A DNA stretch of 64,000 nt from Oenanthe sinensis (GCA_028671895.1 CM053796.1:32300860-32364859), one strand, 5' to 3'; counted from the stretch's first letter, positions 46,073 through 59,127 are shown. The notes: a model not told the origin generated them from the sequence alone. Translations and numbers: made by a program.

Positions 46073-46383
46073 TGTTAAGTAACCAGCTCATCTAAAACCA
46101 TAAGGTATTAGAAAAAGACCCAAATGGATCTTATATCATATTTTAACATTCCTCGGTCCTCATTCGAAATCCCGTTTTTTGGGTTGAATAGTGGATCACG
46201 GGCACCCATCTTTGGGGTATTTTTTGCCTTCGTATTCATTAAATTGTGAGAATATTGGGGGTGACAGATAGTCTAACTTGTGCCCCCCCCATCTGACTCT
46301 GATACCATGTTGAGTAAACAGTTCATCTAAAATCTTAAGGTATTAGAGCAATGGTCAAATGAATCTTATATTATATTTTAACA
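46073..46383 (-). mobile_element. TRIM (terminal-repeat retrotransposon in miniature), 311 bp
   Basis: Two 76-bp direct repeats, 46073-46148 and 46308-46383, both begin TGTT and end AACA, with about 80% identity by eye. A perfect 5-bp duplication AATCA flanks the unit (46068-46072 and 46384-46388). On the minus strand the LTR is followed by TGGTATCAGAGTCAG, the methionine-tRNA primer-binding site type. The far end of the interior is purine-rich (GAGGACCGAGGAA) just before the other LTR. The 159-bp interior codes for nothing. Confidence 0.88.
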
Positions 46384-46388
46384 AATCA

Positions 46389-47400
46389 TTCAATTTTTAC
46401 ATAAATATGGTAGCTCCCTTAAAACAAATATAACTATATTAAGATTCTTGTACATTTGAACTTGGGGATTACGTTATCGGAGCCGAGCCAAGAATGACAG
46501 TTAGGTTCCTCTATGTGCCGAGGCAATCAATTGGTCCGTTTGGGATTTTTTATAAGTTACTTATAAAGTTGAAAATTTCAATTTTATAAATAACTTATAA
46601 GAGGAAACAAACCTGACCTATATCTGTGGCCTGCCCCAGCCTCTGTCCGGCCGATCATTCCACTAGCATCTCGCATTCACTCTAAACCGAAGAAAAAAGT
46701 AGGAGGCATTTGGCATATATATGTTGTTGCATTTGTTTGTCCAGATATATTGGCATATTGTTGCACATTGAGTTCATCTGCACCTTTTAAGTCCTCTACA
46801 ACAAGTCGATTTTATAGATTCAAATTTATTTAAATGTAACTTGCAAAGGTGAGTTACATGCAACTTTATGTCAGAAGAACGTAACAAACACAATTTCCTC
46901 CGTTTTAAAGAAAATGACATCTAACAACAACACCGCATAATCACTATCCTGTATTCGGGACATCATATTTATGAATTCAAAAAAGTTTGAATTTAAATTT
47001 AAATTCGAAATTAAAATGGTTAATATATAAAATCTCTTGCACTATATTAATGCTCAGATAGATGAATTAGATTCTACATTAAACAACCACTCATCTTCTT
47101 GATTTATGGACGAGCGTCCGATTACAAAATATTTAATTTAGAACAAAAACAAAGTAAAAACATGAAGATCGAAAATAAAATATGATGATCACACACCATA
47201 CAGAAACTGAAAATACAGCATAAAGATATGGATTACACACACACACACATATATATATCTACAATTCCACGGCCTTTCTCTCTCTAATTAACTTGACACT
47301 TAATTTTGCTAAAATTGACATCTTAATTTCTTGATCATGAGTGCGGAAACATGCGATTAATTAATAGATAATCTGCCCGAAATTAAATAAACTCAATCGA
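46389..47400. other. Gap between TRIM and aquaporin gene, with an 86-bp fold-back MITE
   Basis: 46533-46618 is a near-palindrome: GGTCCGTTTGG at the left and (opposite strand) GGTCAGGTTTGTTT at the right, with ATAAGTTACTTATAAA / TTATAAATAACTTAT inside. It resembles the terminal sequence of the element at 62839-63066. The rest is AT-rich and includes the aquaporin 3' untranslated region. Confidence 0.5.
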
Positions 47401-48902
47401 TTAAGCATTGCTCCTAAAGGACCCAAGAGCCTTGATAGCTGCTGCTCTGAGAATGTACTGGTGGTAGAATGCAGCTATGGCAGCACCAACGAAAGGCCCA
47501 ACCCAGAATATCCACTGCGCGCAAACAGGAAAATAATCAGAAATTTATTAAATTTGGGACGGACCAAATTACTGTATTTTTTTTAATTAATTGAAGCCAA
47601 AAATTAAAATAATAAATATAATTTGTACCTGATCATCCCAGGCTTTTTCTTTGTTATAGATGACCGCAGCTCCAAAACTCCTAGCAGGGTTGATACCGGT
47701 ACCGGTGATGGGGATTGTGGCCAAGTGAACCATGAACACTGCGAATCCGATGGGAAGGGGAGCCAAAACCTAAATAAATCGAACAAAATACGTACACTAC
47801 AAGTTAATTGAGAATTATTGGAGGTAATTAATTATATTTGTGTTTAATTTTAAGCAACTGTATGAACAAAAAGGTGGTGTAGATATATACTCCCTCCGTC
47901 CCGTTGAGTTGTTATCATTTCAAAATGGGGTGTCTGGCACGCATTTTAAGGTGAATTTTGAGGATAGTTCCATAATTTATTTTTGAAATTTTCCTTTTTT
48001 GTATAAAAATAGAACAATCCTATTTTTATACAAAAAAAGAAAATTTTAAAAATAAGTTATGGAACTATCCTTAAAATCCGCCTTAAAATGCGTGCCAGAA
48101 AGTGAAAAAAAAGTGATAACAATTGGGTGGGACGGAGGGAGTATATTCGAGGGAGGGAAAAGAAAGGTAAAGATTACATACAGGAACATGTGAGTCTCTA
48201 GCATTTCTCTTAGGATCAGTGGCTGAGAAAACTGTATAGACGAGAACAAAGGTGCCAATAATTTCAGCACCTAAGCCAGTGCCTTTGTTGTAACCATCAG
48301 CCAGCTCGTTGGCCCCACCACCATACCTGTTATAGTAAGACTTTTGGAAGGCCTTCACCAACCCTACCCCACAGATTGCACCCAGACACTGTGCTACCAT
48401 ATACATCACTGCCCTTATTAGTGACACTTTCCTTGCCAAAAACAACCCGAATGTCACCGCTGGATTTATGTGTCCTCCTGCAAACAAATTAATTCTCATT
48501 AGTCAAGTAAAATATACTCTAATTAATCCTAAATGTAATTATAAAGTAGTAATAACCAAGTAAGTGGCATAGGGATTAATTAGATAGAAAAAATTAAAGG
48601 TGATGGATGTACTCACCAGAGATACCAGCAGTGCAGTAAACAAGAACAAAGATCATGCCACCAAAGGCCCATGCTATGCCAAGAAGACCAACGCCACCGC
48701 ACTGATCACTAGAAGACTGGCTTTTATAACCAATAACAGTCAAAACAGTGATGTACAGAAACAGGAGAGTAGCTATGAACTCAGCTATCAAAGCCCGGTA
48801 AAATGACCATTTGGTGAGCTCATCAGTGCCTATAAACGCAGCTGGTGGCGGATCATGATAGTCCTTGGATGAGAACTCGCCCACTTCTCCTTCCTTTCCC
48901 AT
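47401..48902 (-). CDS. PIP2-7: Plasma-membrane aquaporin, PIP2 type (PIP2;7-like)
   Basis: Exons 48902-48617, 48477-48182, 47769-47629 and 47514-47401 join to about 278 residues. MIP family; six membrane helices. NPA boxes are GGHINPAVT (start of exon 2) and GTGINPARSF (exon 3). The selectivity filter F/H/T/R appears as FIATLLF, VHLATIP, ITGTG and NPAR, giving a water-conducting PIP pore. PIP2 features: the short N-terminus with KDYHDPPPAAF, the loop B phosphorylation motif RKVSL, the loop D gating histidine in ARDSHVP, and a C-terminal SFRSNA with phosphorylatable serines. The ending ILRAAAIKALGSFRSNA is most like the PIP2;7/2;8 subgroup. Role: water (and possibly H2O2) transport across the plasma membrane. 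Intron 2 holds a Stowaway MITE. A GA-rich leader lies upstream. Confidence 0.94.
47890..48141. mobile_element. Stowaway-type MITE in aquaporin intron 2
   Basis: Begins CTCCCTCCGTCCC and ends GGGACGGAGGGAG, the hallmark Tc1/mariner Stowaway termini, with TA on both sides (47888-47889 and 48142-48143). The whole 252 bp folds back almost perfectly around a centre near 48010, so it would give a long hairpin in the pre-mRNA. Confidence 0.93.
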
Positions 48903-50684
48903 GTAGAGATAGAGAGAGAGAGAAAGAGAGAGATGAGTAGAGAGAGATGAGTAGAAGAGGAGAGAATGGTGAGTATTTAAAGAGTGGGGAGAGAGATAGC
49001 CACTAGCCAGATAGGTCTAGAGAAGTGGAGAGAGATAGGTGGGGCCCGGAGGGGGAGGTGCAGATCGGTTTGGTTAATGATGTGATGATTGATTAAGAGT
49101 GGGGGAATAATAATGTACAAGTTAATTAAAGCTAACGTATATATGTTTATTTTTATGCCGCCCACAAATTATAACAACAAAGAATCCAATTGTTTTCCTT
49201 GGCTTAGCTTGCATGGTCCCCCGAGCTATCATTTCGTAACGGCTTCTCTTCTTCTTTCTCTGCATTTTTCTCCCGCTTCTCTTTTTTGAGCTTATTTTTA
49301 TCTTTCTTATCTATTCATTATTGGAATTGCTTGATGTTTCTCAACATAACCCTATGTGATTATCTGAGATCAAATCAAATTTTCATATAAATATATTTAT
49401 AGAACATAAATTTTCAATTTATAAAATTGTCATCAATATTTATATATAAATCTTTATAATTTTAGTTATGTTAACATTTTTCTCTTATTTGATAAAGGTT
49501 TTTATTCGTATCTTTTTATAATAGAGAAATCAAAATTTTTAAAAAATTATTTTAAATACGAACAAGTAATGTGTGCCCCTCACATAAAAGGTCACATATT
49601 AATCATATTCGTAATAAAAATTTACAAATAAACAAATTTGTACTGATCACATTATTATTGTCTATCAATTAATTAAAGATCAACTTATCCCACTGAAAAT
49701 GTTGGGTTTTATGTGTCCTGAATTGGAACCATTTTATTAACCCAATTCTATTTATTATACTTTAATTTGAATTAGGTTAAATGATTATAAAAAAATTAAA
49801 TACTATATGAAATTATTCATCTTGAAAACTAGAATAACATAAATTCAGGTTAGGTTGGGTTGGCCAGAAAAATATACGACTCATATTCATTAACCTATTA
49901 AATTTTATTTTATTTTATATAGTCAATCAAATATCGAAATTTTATATATCAATTTAAATAATTATAAAAATAGAATTTAATTAATTTTAATTTGATCGAG
50001 TTAATCAACCATAGATCTCTGAGTGTGTCTTATCTATATGTGCTTGTTTGTATATATTTACTCCATGCTTTTCTGGAAAATAATTTCTTTATTCTTTTAG
50101 ATAAAGATTAAGTTTTTACCATCTCCGATTCTATATATCGTACGAGCATGATACATTGAGTTTTAACTTTACTTTAATTTTACACGCACCAAAGTATTAC
50201 TATCTATTAAAAGAAATCATTAAAAAAAGGTCGAGTTTTCGAAAATTTGTGGGGCCAAGAGCATCCTATCATGCTATTATTTTTAGTTGTGCTGTCCGAT
50301 TCTCGCCCTCGCTCTCATGCGCGCTATATTAATTACTGTAATTTGCATGCACACCTTCTTTTGCTGAACCACAGATATAATATCTAAACGCTTGACTGAT
50401 CGATTATGACTTCCACTTGGTCACCTTTATTTTCGATCCATGAAATGCTAGTAGTAATAATTACTATAATACTTTCGTTCTATATTTTTATTTTGTGTTT
50501 CTATTTAGGTTTCCGAAGTTTGTTTATTTTATTAGCGTATTTGTGTAATTAATCCGTCTAGTTTGAAATTTAGAGTTAAAAATTTAATAATTGTATATAA
50601 TTTGATAGAAGTGTTAGAAGCAATAGGAATATTAGGATTCAATATATATATCTAGCACTATCAAAACTTAAACTTTTAAAGTAA
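48903..50684. other. Aquaporin upstream region and AT-rich gap
   Basis: GA-rich runs (48905-48962) form the likely leader of the aquaporin mRNA. Beyond about 49300 the DNA is AT-rich with no recognisable gene or bounded element. Confidence 0.5.
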
Positions 50685-51282
50685 GGGTAAAATGGCTAAT
50701 TTATAACGGAATTGACCCTCAACTTGCATCTGGATCACTGAACTTAAAAAGCTTGCAGTCGACTCATTTAATTAATTAAAACTTACGATTACATTACTAT
50801 TGTCAACTCATTTAACAGATCTAATGGAAAACTGATATGTCATGATGATGTGTCTAACCCAATCAAATCGACCAATATAAACTAAAACTATCAACTCAAT
50901 TATTTTCTCTCTTACATATCTTTAAATCAACAATTCATAAAAATAGAAGAATAAATCCATTTTTTAAAACCGACTCTAATACAATTGGTTGAGTTGGAAT
51001 ATGATATCTTAGTTCGTGTTAATGTATAAGCTAGTTCGTGTTAATGTATAAGCTGAGATGGAGTTGATGTATGAGCTGAGTTGTTAAAAATTAATGATGT
51101 TCCATTAAAAGTCAACAAAATTTAACGAACGTGCAGTTTATTACGAGTTTAGTTGTTTAGTTATCAGAGAATATCTGATTGCAAGTTATAATTAGTTTGC
51201 TTACTTGATTGTAATTTTTTTAAGTTTAATCGTGCAGTTGCAAGATTAAGATCAATTCAGTTATGACTTAAGCCATTTAACC
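50685..51282. mobile_element. MULE-like non-autonomous element
   Basis: Flanked by the perfect 11-bp repeat TTTTAAAGTAA (50674-50684 and 51283-51293). The ends read inward are GGGTAAAATGGCTAATTTAT and GGTTAAATGGCTTAAGTCAT, and similarity continues for about 50 bp (GAATTGA, CTTGCA). A 9-11-bp duplication and long terminal repeats fit the Mutator superfamily. Confidence 0.7.
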
Positions 51283-51293
51283 TTTTAAAGTAA

Positions 51294-52900
51294 TATTAGA
51301 TTTGTTTTTTTTGGCTAAATACTAGTAGATTTATTTTTATTGACAAGACATCGATATTTTCGTTTCAATATGATACTTTAATTATTTAGGTAAAAGTAAT
51401 CAACTTACATTAGGCTATAGGTTTCTTAATAAACACTTTAATTAATAGAGATAGGGGACAAAAAGACATTTTAATAAGTGATGAAAGTTGTCACTACCTT
51501 GAAGGCATAAGGAAAATTTTAAAAAACAAATAGCTGCTCAATAGTTAATATTATCATTATGATAATTCAAAGACAAAGTTATCACAATTATTAACTAATA
51601 CAGTATTAAATAGTGGCTCACTGTTGTCATTATGTAGATGATTAGGGAAGCTTCACAGAGGGAATGGAGATCGATTTTTGACAGATACATTCTTCGGGAT
51701 ACATCTTGTAGGGAATTATTATAATATATTATATATATATAAGATGATAAGAATGAGATGCATCTGCAGATTATATACCGCTATCGAAAAATAAACATTT
51801 GTGAATACATGTGCACATTTTTTATCAAATTAAAAAAAACCATAGTTATATTAAATCAAATATTTTATACTAATAAATTTTATTTTAATTCTTCTCATTT
51901 TGTAAAAATTAAAATATAAAATTCTTATCGACTTAATTTTATGCGGAATTACATCTAAGATCACACCCCTCCTTTCTCCCATTTATATCTATATGTAATT
52001 TTAGAATTTGAAAGTTAGAGATATGTTAAATTACTATTTTATATTGCATGAGTTTTCTTTTTAATAATGATTTTATAATTAAAATTTTAAATTTTCAAAA
52101 ATTTATATTTATTCAATTTTAATATATTTTCTTCTAAAATAATATTAAATTAATTATTGATATTGGTTGATAATCAAACCTTAATCATTTTATTAACAAA
52201 TAAATCTAAAAATATTATTAAGTTAATTTTTATTCTCGCGGGGAATCGAACCTAATCAAATAATTAATTAATTAATAATATTTAGGAATTTACGTTTCTA
52301 CTAACGACCGTACTATATTATCTCTCTTATTTCAATTATATATAGGATATTATTGAGAAGATTCTTAAAAGGATTTATAATAGAGATTATTGTTATTTTT
52401 TATTATGAATATATACATGTGAAAATGATATGTATACGGTCAGAAAACATGCATCTATAAATTTTAACTTTTACATATACACATCTGGTCAAACTTTGGG
52501 CCTTTCAGGCTTCCTAGTCGATCACATTCGACAAGGATTCTACTTAAACTTTGGGTCTTACAGGCTTCCTAGTCGAACATATTCGACAAGGATTTCTTGG
52601 CAAGGATCCTGTCTTTGGCTAAGGTTTCAGTTGATAAGTAGTTGTGTTGTCGAGTACTTTCGACTTGGTTTCATTTTCATAAAAGCTCCAAAATGGTAGC
52701 CTAATCAAGCACTTTCGACTAGGATACCAATGGGCTTGATTTAGCTATTCATGTTCATTATTGGGCCTAGGGATTTCTTAGACAGGGTCTTTGGGCCTGG
52801 TTAAATTCTGTAACCTTTACCACGTTTTGGCATACGTCTGGACCTATGTCATGTTTAGATGTTTGCCTTGTAGTTTTTTGAATTTTTTCTTCTTGGGCCC
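51294..52900. other. AT-rich gap with repeat fragments
   Basis: 52498-52615 has two copies (period about 57-60) of CAGGCTTCCTAGTCGA followed by ATTCGACAAGGATT, resembling the TCGAC-rich part of the gypsy 3' region. 52053-52311 is a SINE-like copy listed separately. Nothing else was recognised. Confidence 0.45.
52053..52311 (-). mobile_element. SINE-like dispersed repeat, copy 1
   Basis: On the minus strand it reads GGTCGTTAGTAG..., then GGTTCGATTCCCCGCGAG (a B-box), then TTTGATTATCAACCAATATC, ending AACTCATGCA. The same order recurs in the opposite orientation at 59128-59399. The B-box suggests an RNA polymerase III origin; the A-box is poorly preserved. Confidence 0.5.
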
Positions 52901-52902
52901 TC

Positions 52903-53310
52903 GTGAAGGGTTTCGAGCATTAAACACAGTAGAATAAGCTTATAAAAAACCAAAAATTTGAAATCCTCCGTAGGATTCATGTGAAAACACAATATTTTAT
53001 TTGTGGATTAGTGTCTAACCTTTTCGAAACTTTACGTGAGTGTGTTTAATGAAGGTTCTAACTGCAATCACCTCATAGCCCTTACTGCAAGAACCACGCT
53101 TTAATGGTATCGAGACGAACGCCGGAAACATTTCCTTGATGATAGTAGCTGGTTTGAAGAAAAACAAACACTAGTGTCTGCCCACTTCTTTTTGCTGAAA
53201 GCTTGGTCCCGGGGAAGGACTCATGTAAACTTGGTAGGTCACCCCCTTATTATAGTAATGTAGAATGATAGCGATTTCGTCCGGTATATTGGGTAAATTT
53301 ATAATTTAAT
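52903..53310 (-). mobile_element. Copia-like LTR fragment related to 34670-36140
   Basis: Starts TGAAGGGTTTCGAGCATTAA on the plus strand like the LTR at 34670. It keeps the same landmark order: a GGATTC/GGATCC phrase, AATCACC, then a GGTATC..ACGAACGC phrase. The right end is not defined. Confidence 0.45.
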
Positions 53311-53680
53311 TTAAATAGTTTGTTTCTTTTTTTTTTGAAAAAAAAAGTTTGTTTCTTAATTATTCCGTTCATCACATTAATTCCCTAATATTTCTATTTT
53401 TGAATGTATCATATATTTTTTAAATTTCATTAAATACGATATTGTTCTTCACTAAAATTTACAGATCTATGTTTTTGCCCCAATTCAGAAATAAGTTTTA
53501 AAAATTCAATTTTTAATTTTCTTTTCCTTTTCTTCAGAAAAATATTTTTTTAATAAAAAAATAATTTTTATACTCATCCAAATATAACAAGCGAATGCAA
53601 AGGTATAAGAATTAGTAAATTATGTAGTCATGATATCAAAATTGCAGCTAAAAGTGCCGTGCCAGCTGAGCTTGAGAAGA

Positions 53681-54370
53681 AGAGCATCTCCAACGTGGAG
53701 TCCCATTTCCACTTACAAATGGGACCCTTTTTTTGTCACGTAAGCATCAAGTGGACTTCAAAGAAAAGTGATCAAACCCTCCAATACTAGTCTCATTTCT
53801 CACTTACAAGTAGGACCCATTTTATTCTTATCATATATTTATGATAAAATGATATTTTACAATTCAATTTTAATTCTTTTAAAATATTATTAATATTCTA
53901 ATAATCAAATTAAAGTGATTAAATTTTTTTAAAATATTATTACAATAAAAGATAAATATCATAATAAAAATGTTGGAATTGTTTGGATTCATCTTTTACT
54001 AAAAAAATTATATTTTTGTGAAAATGTAAAGATTATAATTAAGGTATGAGAAATGAGTATTTATAAAAAAAATTACCGTTACTATATTAACGTTATATAA
54101 ATAGCTAATATTAACACTTGTATTTATACGTTATATTAACGTTACAATAACGTTGGAAGCAATAAACTGAAAAAGTAGTACTGGAGTTGCATGCATGTTC
54201 CATCATATTAACATTAAAATAAGAAAATGAAATGAAATGGGACGGTCCCAGGATAGTGGGACTACCCACTTCTCACTCTTCTTGTACAATGCAAAACCGG
54301 TCCCTCTTTTCAACAAAATTCCATTTCGCATGGACCGAGGAGTCAAACGGGACTCCATTGTGGATGCTCT
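53681..54370. mobile_element. TIR element with GAGCATC termini
   Basis: The ends read inward are AGAGCATCTCCAACGTGGAG and AGAGCATCCACAATGGAGTC, a 24-bp inverted repeat. The 690-bp interior repeats CCCATTT and GGGACC motifs and is otherwise AT-rich. Such GAGCATCTCCAA ends are widespread in plant MITEs; the superfamily (Harbinger or hAT) is not decided because the target duplication is unclear. Confidence 0.65.
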
Positions 54371-55595
54371 AATGCACATAAATAGTGGTTAAACTAGAAA
54401 TAAAATAGAATAAATATAATCTATCGTGCACAAAACTCCCGTCAAAGTTATTTAGCAAACAAAAAAAAAACTCCCATCAGAATTACGTTTGAACCCTATT
54501 CCCACTATCTTTAAACGAATGAGAGGTCAGAATAAATTGAAAATGAATGTGCAAATATAGAGATGAAGGCCTAATTTGTTCTCCTCCGTTATTTCCCCTT
54601 ATAAGTAATTTTAAAATTAAAAAATATAAATAATTTTTAATTTATTAAATAAACTAGACCGATACGAAAATTTTATGAAAATCACTAAAATTTAACAGCA
54701 CGCGGTGCAATTACTACTCAATTTATTTACCTGTAGCTATCGCAGGAACCGACCATCTATAGAATCCAAATACAAAACGAGCACCGCCAAAATAATGAAT
54801 GGACGTTTAGACCACATTTTATATGCAGCCTACTCCAGACACAAACGTTTTTCATTTTTCCAAGTTTGGCTTTGCTGCTTTTCAATTTTTAAAAAGTATA
54901 ATAAATAATGAAATTGATTTATACAGTATAATAGAGTGAAGAACTAGCCCTTCTCGTCTAGAGCTGTCCAGAACTAATCCCAGTCCAATTTAATTTCGAG
55001 TATGGGTCAATTTAAAATTTTAATCTAACCAGCAATTGTAATCCGATCAAATATCAAACCCCTTTACTCATCATCACTTTTCAATTTAGCAACGTTAAAA
55101 AATTGGATGAATGACCTTGGTTATAAAGTTAAAAGATAAACAAAAGTTGATATAAAAACTTAACTAATTAAGTTTTTATATATTTAATGAATTAAGAATA
55201 TTTGATCACTTATCTAATCAAACCACAAGTTCATAAAGAAAAGTCACAGGCTATAACAAACACCACTTCGCACTAGCCACTAGGGAGATATGAGATATCA
55301 CTGAACCACACCTGGGAGAATCTCCATGATTCAATTAACTATCAAACGAATAGTTTTTTCAACACAAAAGAATATATACTTCAAAAGTAGAGGTTCCGTT
55401 TGAAAAAAGGGGAGACACAAAAAGGGGAAATAATAAATAGCAAGAGTTAAAAAGGCTCAAGTTGTGATGAAACTGGAGTACCACTTCAGCTACATGGCCT
55501 CTATACTCAGCCAATCAAATCTGACTTGCATGATTCAACCCGACAGACAGATAGAATTCCAAGCTTCAAACTAATTCACACTTGTGTCACTGTGC
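54371..55595. other. Gap downstream of the ARMC7-like gene
   Basis: AT-rich DNA and the 3' untranslated region of the minus-strand ARMC7-like gene. No conserved frame or bounded repeat was recognised. Confidence 0.45.
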
Positions 55596-57801
55596 CTATG
55601 GGACATGCTTGTCCAGAAATGCCTGCGCTAGGTTACTGAAGATTACACTAACCGAACTAGCTTCAGCATACCTTTTAACGACATCCACCACTTCTGGTTT
55701 CAGTACATCTTCCTGGTTCGAATCATCACACATGTAGTAGAGCGTCGCAATAGCATAGTTTACCTATGAATATAACTAAAACATTAAGCCATTTAAGCAT
55801 ATCCAACTCGTATAGAACAATCATATATAGAGTTTCTTGTTATTTATACGCAAATGCTGATCTTTCTCATCATAAATTCTGGAAGCAGATAAAATATTCA
55901 GATGTTAAGTGTCCGAAGCGATGTTATACAGGTCATGTTTACTCTGAGGATTGTTCAGAAAACACCAGATAAGACTTTGTCTTTTCACCGCTATGCAACA
56001 AGTGACCAAGAGACAGACAAAATGTCCTAATATGTTGATGACAATAAGCGAAAAGCAAAGAATAATAAGTTAGTGATCCAAATTTAATGAACTTTAAAGT
56101 TTATCAACTCAGATGTTATTAAACTGATTGCAAGCAATTCTTATATTTCTAAAGTCTATTGTTCCGGATGATGTTTAAGAGAATAAACACAAAACTGCCT
56201 CACAACAAAGAACAAAATAATATAAATTATGTTGTGCTTAAGTTATCCTATGCACTTAATTATTTGGGTTCAATCAAATAAATGGATCTTAAATAGAATA
56301 GCAGCAAGAAGAAAAGGCGTGCTACTGATGTTATGAAAATAGTATGTTACCGACTAGTCGACTACATGAGAAAGGTACTTTCTAATGCAAAAGGCTTTTG
56401 ACTTTCTATCTGCTAGGAGGCTTAAGTAGTTAAGTGCAATGTATTGAAGTATAGGGTGCCAATGGTATTTTAGTCTACCATCTGGTACCTGCCATATAGT
56501 ATATTCATCTCCTGTCCAAATCTGCACTTGGTTTAAATCTTGGCCTAAATAAAGTTCCTCTGACGCAATGATGAGATTTTGTAATGAGACTTGTAAGTAA
56601 AGTAAGGAGCCAACCTCACATTCTAATGGCTTAACAGCCACAAATGAAATGATGCTCTAAGTTAATAGATATATGAAAACCAAATGTGAACCCCTTACAG
56701 TATTTCTGACAGGACTTGATAAACACTTGATAATAAGCGGAATTCCATTGCATTGAGCGATTACCGCCGCATTTGCCGGATCTGTAACAAACCTCTAGTA
56801 AGGTAGGGTTAATGTATTGAGAAGAGCTAACATTCACTAGTTTCTTGAACATTGGAAATAAAAAAGTGTGTACAGTAACTAAGTCAGTACATGAAACAAG
56901 TCAGTAACTTACCAGCACAAGAATTGCAAATGCCGCCAATACCAAACTCAATAAGCTTCTCATTGGGCTCTGTTATGCAGTCTAGGAAAAGTTCCAAAAC
57001 ATTAAGCTGCTTAAAATCACACTACTTTATTACGCGGCAGAAAAAGACTACAGGAATGTCTGTCAGAAATAATCAGTAAATACTGCATAAATTGGGGTTC
57101 TGACCTGGCGTAAGAAGGTGTAATTGTAAGGATCATATGCAAAGTTTGCTAAATTGGCAGCAATTTTTTCTTTCGTCTCTGTGACCACAAGCGTAGACCA
57201 GAACATTTGTAAAGGGTCAGTTATAACATATTTATCAAAATGAGAATACTCTGCAATTACGAGTTATGCACTTGTATGTTTAAATAAAATTACATGAACA
57301 AATACGTACTTTGTTATTTTATGAAAATACTTTGTGAAGATTATGATGTATATTTAAATTTACATTTATTATTACATTACGGCTTTTCTAACAAATAATT
57401 CCGATTAATTGCTGATGCAAACCTTAAATTTACGATCTAGCGATAATAATTATCCACTCGAGCAACATGACAAAACAATACGAAGAACATGAATAAACAT
57501 AACAATATAACATACCTTCATTTGATGCATTCTGAAACTGAGTCACCAATCCCTAGCATTAAAAGGCAACAACTACCACGTATGATAATCGATAACAAAA
57601 CGACATGAATTAAATAGCACAATAAAGTGCGTATAATTATGTTAAAATGATATTTTAGCAATCTAATACTGCAAGCGAAACCTCAACTAAATTTGTACTA
57701 ATAACACACACAAACACACACACACATACTTGAAGGTAGTGCAGTCTGGGAGTTCCATATTTTCCAGTACGCTCTTCCTGTCTTTGATTATTAGTGAACA
57801 T
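55596..57801 (-). CDS. ARMC7: Armadillo repeat-containing protein 7-like (ARMC7)
   Basis: Six exons join to about 175 residues: 57801-57730, 57552-57516, 57178-57105, 57006-56913, 56781-56699 and 55763-55596, all with GT-AG introns and consistent phase. The protein runs MFTNNQRQEERTGKYGTPRL, then ETKEKIAANLANFAYDPYNY, LELFLDCITEPNEKLIEFGI, IPLIIKCLSSPVRNT and VNYAIATLYYMCDD, ending FLDKHVP. This is the order of the ARMC7 family (human protein about 198 residues), which is a short stack of armadillo helices. Armadillo stacks bind partner proteins; ARMC7 has been linked with the spliceosome in animals, and its role in plants is not established. No lesion is seen. Confidence 0.88.
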
Positions 57802-58435
57802 TTATTTAGTAGAGAGGAATTGTAAGTTAGTGATTGATAAATCAATTAGGATCAAACCTAGGTCACTCAGTCTTTATTTAGCTTGTATGTATATTTAGGG
57901 CACCGGAGATGCACACAAACCCAATCGGCGCGCCGGATTATGAAAATTTGGGAGATTTCTTAATTGGGGGCGGGCCGTGTTTATTTTAAAATTTGGGTCA
58001 GATCGGGCTCTCATTTTCTCAATGTTTCATTTATTCTTGGTCCGTGAATTGAGTTGGACTGCATTAATTTTTTAGGAAATTTAAATATTAATATTTTTTA
58101 TTTTGAAAATATAAATAAAAAATAATTGGAGGTTTTTTAATCTTCGTTAAAATATTTATATTTTTATGTAATACTTCGTCCAATGTTTTTTTTTAAAAGG
58201 TAAAATTTAAATATATTTTGAATTAGACGGGGTTTCATTCATGTCGGATAGAGTTTTATTCAAAGTAGACGGGAATCGTTCAAGTCGGTCCTATTTTTTT
58301 AGAGTTTAGGTTTAAATTTGAATTTTTGTTGGACTATGCTTTTCTAAAAAATATATGGCTAGCATTTTTAAATTGAGCTTTTATAAAAAATGCATTTTTA
58401 TTTTATGTTTATAATAATTTTTTTAAAAAAATTAG
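57802..58435. other. Upstream region of the ARMC7-like gene
   Basis: Promoter side of the minus-strand gene; AT-rich to the right. No further feature recognised. Confidence 0.4.
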
Positions 58436-59127
58436 AAAACGCATCATTGACACACATTTTAATGATACGTTTTGGATAAATAAGTGGCACACAGCCGTGC
58501 CAAACGATTAACAAACAAAATACTTATGATTTTAAATATTATTATTTTTTTCTTATCTTTGTTTGTTGCTCTTCCAAATACGATAAATGTTGAGAATGTT
58601 TTTAATGAAAGGTTTGAAAAATTTTACGAAGGTATTATAAGCCTCCAAATCCTGACAAATATCTTCAATAAAAAAAAAGTCTCATTTTTTAGGAAAAATA
58701 GTAAACATGAGTTTTTTTCTTAAATAAATGTGAGGACCGAGAAAGTTTAAAAAATATAAATGATCATGCATTAAACATCTCTAACAAGCTCTTTTTATCG
58801 TGGTGACTTGAAATATCATTTAAATGTGACTCTCATTTGCTTGTGATCGTATTGAGATCATATATCTCACTATATAATCGATAAACATTGTACCAAACGA
58901 TTCCGTAAATAAATTCGTATGTCTTTATTTATTATTATTTTTCTCATCTGCTTGATTGTAACTCTTCTTCCAAATACGATAAAAGTTGAGAATGTTTTCA
59001 ATGACCAAATTAAAATCTTCTATAATAATATTTTAAGTCATAAAATTCAGACAAATATTTTTAATAACAAAAAAAAATCCTCATTATATCTTATATATAA
59101 TTGGAATAAGGGAGTTAATGTCATGTG

